NCBI GenBank assembly: GCA_035443945.1 | Contig: DAOMNQ010000004.1 | Location: 1 to 64,000, forward strand | Direction of reading: 5' to 3' | Source of the DNA: CAADGN01 sp035443945 | GTDB lineage: Bacteria > Planctomycetota > Phycisphaerae > Phycisphaerales > UBA1924 | DNA: 64,000 bases | Shown here: one piece after another, positions 60,140 through 64,000 of the stretch | How the letters are laid out: every line of letters starts with the position of its first letter | How positions within the stretch are numbered: the stretch's first letter is position 1 | Program-made: the position numbers and the translations under genes | The notes under the pieces: generated by a model | The model's input: only the letters and a program-made list of their open reading frames with translations | Told to the model about the DNA's origin: nothing | The model's database searches: none

Positions 60140-62428
60140 ATGACCGCGCCCGCCGGCTTCGAACTCGTCAGCGATTTCGCGCCGACGGGCGATCAGCCCG
60201 GCGCGATCGAGGGCGTCTGCCGCGACCTCCGCGCCGGCTCGCGCCACGTCTGCCTGCTCGGCGCGACCGGCACCGGCAAGACCTTCACCATGGCGAACGT
60301 CATCGCTGCGCTTCAACGACCCACGCTCATCATCAGCCACAACAAGACCCTCGCGGCGCAGTTGTACGAGGAACTGCGCCAGTTTTTCCCCCGCAACAGC
60401 GTAAACTATTTCGTCTCGTACTACGACTTCTACCAGCCCGAGGCCTACATCCCCGCCCGCGACATCTACATCGAGAAGGACGCCAGCCGCAACGACGACC
60501 TCGACATGCTGCGCCTGGCCGCCACCAGCAGCATCCTCAGCCGGCGCGACACCATCGTCGTCGCGTCGGTCTCCTGCATCTTCGGCCTTGGGTCGCCCGA
60601 GGCGTACGCGCAGCGGGTGCTGACGATCACCCGCGGCAGCCGCATCAACCGGCGCGACTTCTTCCTCGCCCTCAACGCCATGCAGTACCAGCGCGTCGAC
60701 GTCGAGTTCAAACGCGGCTCGTACCGCGTCCGAGGCGACGCCGTCGAGGTCTGGCCCGCCTACGAGCGCTTCGCCGTCCGCGTCGAACTCTTCGGCGACG
60801 AGATCGACCGCGTGGACCTGATCGACCCGACCGGCGGCGAACTGCTCGCCCAGGAGCGGCAGTTCTTCCTGTATCCCGCCGTTCACTATGTGATGCCCGA
60901 GGAGGAGATCAAGCCCATCCTCGACTCGATCCGGGCCGACCTCGACGACCGCGTGCTCGAACTGCGTTCGCAGGGCAGACTCCTCGAAGCCCAGCGCCTG
61001 CTCGCCCGCACCAAGTACGACCTCGAGATGATCGAGGAGGTCGGCTATTGCTCCGGCATCGAGAACTACTCCCGCTACTTCGACGGCCGCGCCCCCGGCG
61101 AGCGCCCGTTCACGCTGCTCGACTACTTCGAGCGGGCACCGCGGCGGGATGGAGAGTGGCGAAGTGGCAAAGCGGCAGAGTGGCAAAGCGATACCGCGAA
61201 CATCGCCGCCGAGCCCCACTCCGCCACTCTGCCACCCTGCCACTCTGCCACTTCTGCTTCAAGCGACTGGCTCCTCATCATCGACGAATCGCACGTTACC
61301 GTCCCGCAGGTGCGGGCGATGTTCAATGGCGACCGCGCCCGCAAGGAAGTGCTCGTCGAGCACGGTTTCCGCCTTCCCGCCGCCCTCGACAACCGTCCGC
61401 TGCGGTTCGAGGAGTTCGAGTCGATGATTCCCCAGGTCGTGTTCGTCAGCGCGACGCCGGGGCCGTACGAACTCGGCCTGACCGGCGGCGCGGTGCACGA
61501 GCAGGTCATCCGCCCGACCGGCCTGCTCGACCCCGAGATCGAGGTCCGCCCCGCCTCGAACCAGGTGCAGGACCTGCTCGGACGCTGCCGCGAGCGTGCC
61601 GCCTCGGGGGAGCGTGTGCTCATCACCGCCCTCACCAAGCGCCTCTGCGAGGACCTCACGGGCTACCTCGACCAGCAGGGCCTGCGCGTGCGCTACCTGC
61701 ACAGCGAGATCGACACGCTCGAGCGTGTGGGCATCCTCACCGACCTGCGGCTGGGCGAGTTCGACGTGCTCGTCGGCGTGAACCTGCTGCGCGAGGGCTT
61801 GGACCTGCCCGAGGTCTCGCTCGTGTGCATCCTTGACGCCGACAAGGAGGGCTTCCTCCGCTCAGCCACGAGCCTCATCCAGCAGATGGGCCGCGCCGCC
61901 CGCAACGTGAACGCGAAGGTCGTTATGTACGCCGACTCCGTTACACCCGCCATGCAGGCCGCCATCGACGAGACCGAACGCCGCCGCGCCAGGCAGATCG
62001 CCTTCAACCGCGAACACGGCGTCACTCCGACCACCATCCGCAAGGCCATCCGCCGCGGGCTGGAGAGCGAACTCAAGGCGAGGCGCACGGCCCGCGAGGC
62101 CGCCCTCACCAGCGAGCGGCCCCTCGACGCCGCCACGCTGCTCGCCGAGATCGAAGGCGAGATGCGCGAAGCGGCCGAGTCGCTGAACTTCGAGCGCGCC
62201 GCCGAACTGCGCGACCAGGCCGCCACCGTGCGACGACTCATCGAGGAGCACGGCGGGCACGCCCCGGGACTGCCGACCGGCGACGGACCGGACGAACCGC
62301 TTCTGCTCCGACGCGCCGAGGTCGAGGAAGCCCTGCGGGCGAAGGGCGGCACGCGACGGCGCAAGCCCGGCATGGCCGGCGTGCACCCGCGCGCGAAGGA
62401 ACGCCGCACGCGCCGCAAGCCCCGCTGA
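60140..62428 (+). CDS. uvrB: Excinuclease ABC subunit B with an unusual repeat-derived insert
   Basis: 762 residues against 673 in E. coli. Helicase-like damage-verification subunit of nucleotide excision repair. Walker A LLGATGTGKTFTMANVI; beta-hairpin region YYDFYQPEAYIPARDIYIEKD; DESHVTVPQ (Walker B); motifs GLTGGAVHEQVIRPTGLLDP and ATSLIQQMGRAARNVN; a C-terminal UVR domain (LLAEIEGEMREAAESLNFERAAELRDQ). Between LLDYF (residue 330) and DWLLIIDESH (376) lies an extra stretch of about 40 residues coded by a facing repeat (61151-61256). A basic C-terminal tail (RRRKPG, RAKERRTRRKP) is also extra. TAGAAT 5 nt before ATG suggests a leaderless start. Confidence 0.96.
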   Translation: MTAPAGFELVSDFAPTGDQPGAIEGVCRDLRAGSRHVCLLGATGTGKTFTMANVIAALQRPTLIISHNKTLAAQLYEELRQFFPRNSVNYFVSYYDFYQPEAYIPARDIYIEKDASRNDDLDMLRLAATSSILSRRDTIVVASVSCIFGLGSPEAYAQRVLTITRGSRINRRDFFLALNAMQYQRVDVEFKRGSYRVRGDAVEVWPAYERFAVRVELFGDEIDRVDLIDPTGGELLAQERQFFLYPAVHYVMPEEEIKPILDSIRADLDDRVLELRSQGRLLEAQRLLARTKYDLEMIEEVGYCSGIENYSRYFDGRAPGERPFTLLDYFERAPRRDGEWRSGKAAEWQSDTANIAAEPHSATLPPCHSATSASSDWLLIIDESHVTVPQVRAMFNGDRARKEVLVEHGFRLPAALDNRPLRFEEFESMIPQVVFVSATPGPYELGLTGGAVHEQVIRPTGLLDPEIEVRPASNQVQDLLGRCRERAASGERVLITALTKRLCEDLTGYLDQQGLRVRYLHSEIDTLERVGILTDLRLGEFDVLVGVNLLREGLDLPEVSLVCILDADKEGFLRSATSLIQQMGRAARNVNAKVVMYADSVTPAMQAAIDETERRRARQIAFNREHGVTPTTIRKAIRRGLESELKARRTAREAALTSERPLDAATLLAEIEGEMREAAESLNFERAAELRDQAATVRRLIEEHGGHAPGLPTGDGPDEPLLLRRAEVEEALRAKGGTRRRKPGMAGVHPRAKERRTRRKPR
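61151..61256 (+). repeat. In-frame inverted-repeat insert inside uvrB
   Basis: Left arm 61151-61190 and right arm about 61217-61256 are built from 9-nt units near AGTGGCAGA (or its complement TCTGCCACT). They are imperfect reverse complements, about 27 of 37 positions by eye. A short middle of about 25 nt separates them. In other UvrB proteins this position is a short loop. Confidence 0.8.
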
Positions 62429-62447
62429 CCCGCACCTACCATCGACC

Positions 62448-62630
62448 GTGAACCCCGTCGCACCGCGAACTCCGCCCCCTCGACGCAAGGCCGAGTTCCC
62501 GCGCCGCCTCGGTCTGTACCTGCTCGGCGTGGCGATCGGCCTCCTCATGCTGGGGTTGATCCAGCGTGCCAAGAAGGCCGCGACATCGCCCCAGCCTCAG
62601 CCACCCACCCCCGCAGAGACCAGCCCGTAA
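62448..62630 (+). CDS. 60-residue single-pass membrane protein between uvrB and uvrA
   Basis: 60 residues from GTG 62448. Pro/Arg-rich N-terminus (PRTPPPRRKAEFPRR), one helix (LGLYLLGVAIGLLMLGLI) and a Pro-rich tail. TACCAT at 62437-62442 lies 5 nt before GTG, and there is no Shine-Dalgarno. It lies 19 nt after uvrB and 38 nt before uvrA on the same strand. Function unknown; a real gene is supported by the hydrophobic pattern, the start signal and good spacing. Confidence 0.55.
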   Translation: MNPVAPRTPPPRRKAEFPRRLGLYLLGVAIGLLMLGLIQRAKKAATSPQPQPPTPAETSP

Positions 62631-62668
62631 CGCGGACGACCTACGATCGCATCCACGGAGGGAGACGG

Positions 62669-64000
62669 ATGCCCCGCGCCGCGACAGAGCCACGGAAGAG
62701 CCGCCCGAAACCAACGCCGAAGGCCGCGCCCCGGTTCTCGCCGACCGACGCGCCCGAGCCGCGACGCCAGCCGCCGCCGGACCGGTTCATCCGTGTCCGC
62801 GGGGCGCGCGAGCACAATCTGAAGAACATCGATGTGGACATCCCGCGCGACCGGCTCGTGGTCGTCACGGGCCTGTCCGGCTCCGGCAAGTCGTCGCTCG
62901 CCTTCGACACCATCTTCGCCGAGGGCCAGCGCAAGTACATGGAGTCGCTCTCCGCCTACGCGCGGCAGTTCCTCGAACAACTGAAGAAGCCCGACGTGGA
63001 GGAGATCGAGGGCATCCCCCCCACCATCGCCATCGAGCAGCGGTCCGCCTCCGGCAACCCCCGCTCCACCGTCGCCACCACCACCGAGATCTACGACTAC
63101 CTCCGCCTGCTCTACGCCCGCTGCGGCACGCCGTATTCGTGGGCGCCGACGAAGACACGCAAGGACGGCGCTGTGGTCGAGCGAGCGGGCGTGCCGATCT
63201 CCGCAACCAGCGCGACACAGATCGTGGACACCATCATGGGCTGGCCCGCCTCGGCCAGCAGGCTCATGGTGCTCGCACCCGTCGTCCGCGGCCTCAAGGG
63301 CTTCCACAAGGACGTGGCCGAGCAACTCCATCGGCAGGGCTGGTCGAGAGCGCGCGTCGATGGCACGATCGTTGACCTGCGCGATGTCCTCTCACGCGGC
63401 GGGGAGAACCCGCTGGGCCTCGGCCGCTACGAGAAGCACACCATCGAGGCGGTCGTCGATCGCCTGACGCTCGACGCCGACTCCCGCCAGCGCCTCGCCG
63501 AGTCCGTCGAGGCTGCGCTCCGCCTCGCCGAAGGCTCCGTCATCATCGCCGTCGAGCGGGCTTCTTCCGCGCAGGACTCAAGACTCAGGACTCAGGACTC
63601 CTGGACCGACCACGCCTTCTCGACCCGCTTCGCCGACCCCGAGCGACCCGAGTACGCCCTGGAAGAGATCAGCCCGCGTCTCTTCAGTTTCAACTCTCCC
63701 TTCGGCGCGTGCCCGCGCTGCCACGGCCTTGGCAACCTTGCCGAGTTCGACGAGAACCTGGTGCTGCCCGATGACGCGAAGAGCCTCGCCGACGGCGCGA
63801 TCGCGGCGTGGAACAAGAACGGCCCCGTCCGCGCCTGGTATAACCGCAAACTCCGCCGGTTCTGCAAGGCGTTCGGCGTCTCGTTCCATCAGCCCGTCCG
63901 CGAGTTCCCGCCGGACGCCCGGCGCGCGCTCCTCCACGGCACGGGTAAGGACGCTCCGCGCGCCCGCCAGTTCGAGGGAGTCATCCCCAACGTCGCGGCG
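62669..64000 (+). CDS. uvrA: Excinuclease ABC subunit A, N-terminal part (runs off the window)
   Basis: 444 codons present. Damage-recognising ATPase of nucleotide excision repair. After a basic Pro-rich extension of about 38 residues comes IRVRGAREHNLKNIDVDIPRD, Walker A TGLSGSGKSSLAFDTIFAEGQRKYMESLSAYARQFL, the UvrB-binding region VEEIEGIPPTIAIEQR, then SPRLFSFNSPFGACPRCHGLG. The first CxxC of zinc site 1 (CPIC in E. coli) is missing: FADPERPEYALEEISPRLF stands there. An insert coded by heptamers sits at residues 302-312. GGAGGGAGACGG precedes ATG. Confidence 0.96.
   Translation, partial: MPRAATEPRKSRPKPTPKAAPRFSPTDAPEPRRQPPPDRFIRVRGAREHNLKNIDVDIPRDRLVVVTGLSGSGKSSLAFDTIFAEGQRKYMESLSAYARQFLEQLKKPDVEEIEGIPPTIAIEQRSASGNPRSTVATTTEIYDYLRLLYARCGTPYSWAPTKTRKDGAVVERAGVPISATSATQIVDTIMGWPASASRLMVLAPVVRGLKGFHKDVAEQLHRQGWSRARVDGTIVDLRDVLSRGGENPLGLGRYEKHTIEAVVDRLTLDADSRQRLAESVEAALRLAEGSVIIAVERASSAQDSRLRTQDSWTDHAFSTRFADPERPEYALEEISPRLFSFNSPFGACPRCHGLGNLAEFDENLVLPDDAKSLADGAIAAWNKNGPVRAWYNRKLRRFCKAFGVSFHQPVREFPPDARRALLHGTGKDAPRARQFEGVIPNVAA
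63572..63603 (+). repeat. GGACTCA heptamer repeat inside uvrA
   Basis: Four near-perfect 7-nt units (GGACTCA, AGACTCA, GGACTCA, GGACTC) ending in CAGGACTCCTG, itself a small palindrome. In frame, adding about 11 residues (AQDSRLRTQDS) in a loop between the ABC insertion and the zinc-site segment. Confidence 0.65.

Noticed and set aside
1..64000. CRISPR arrays, prophage, transposases, integrases or rRNA genes
   Set aside because: None seen. The only insertion-like items are the short-unit repeats and the four-helix-bundle element listed above.

Overview
The window is about two-thirds G+C and looks like a chromosomal segment of a planctomycete of the Phycisphaerae/Phycisphaerales type. The pointers are C-terminal PEP-CTERM-like anchors (Pro-rich turn, hydrophobic stretch, Arg cluster) at 1-111 and 34348-34887. 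Two secreted proteins end in duplicated dockerin-like Ca-binding repeats (26773-28251, 28430-29713). There is also a type-III glutamine synthetase, a prepilin-type protein, and a zinc-ribbon membrane protein with the CxxCGYxLRGL pattern. Taxonomy is inferred from protein style only; there is no rRNA in the window.

Layout. 1-7.1 kb: anchor-protein end, TIM-barrel protein, DUF4149 protein, endonuclease III, a secreted LolA-like protein, tRNA-Arg(CCG), an MFS permease and an S41 protease. 7.2-12.1 kb: pyruvate dehydrogenase genes E1alpha, E1beta and E2, interrupted by a DUF4258/DUF2283-like gene pair and by a four-helix-bundle (23S-rRNA IVP-type) gene sitting between inverted repeats. 12.1-22.7 kb: ThuA-like protein, hutG-hutI, lipid kinase, map, a subtilase, trpA and glutamine synthetase III. 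22.8-29.7 kb: tRNA-Ile2(CAT), then a tight unit of prepilin, histidine kinase, NtrC-type regulator and dockerin-type secreted protein, followed by a candidate sigma-54 promoter in front of a VCBS-repeat secreted protein. 29.8-33.1 kb: tandem thioredoxin-like protein divergent from a P1B-4 metal ATPase. 33.1-41.9 kb: a sugar module with GH172, two ABC permeases and a binding protein, facing a BtpA/SgcQ-GH2 pair on the other strand. 41.9-54.9 kb: HD hydrolase, M61 protease, nucleotide-sugar dehydrogenase, guanine deaminase, AbgT and POT transporters, agmatinase, and a TIM-barrel/cmk/plsC operon. 55.2-64 kb: gcvH, a LolD/FtsX-type ABC exporter, a zinc-ribbon membrane protein, uvrB, a 60-residue membrane protein and the start of uvrA.

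Genes are packed tightly. Many convergent pairs end within a few bases of each other without a hairpin. Two kinds of translation start are visible: starts with a clear Shine-Dalgarno, and starts with no Shine-Dalgarno but a TAnnnT hexamer 5-8 nt upstream, as expected for leaderless mRNAs.

The most unusual signal is a set of short-unit low-complexity inserts. Units are about 10, 9, 7 and about 10 nt, and two of the inserts are arranged as facing inverted arms. They lie inside otherwise conserved genes or operons: pdh operon, uvrB, uvrA and the metal ATPase. The uvrB copy adds about 40 in-frame residues just before the DESH motif. I propose these may be one class of small genomic insertion, related in architecture to rRNA intervening sequences.
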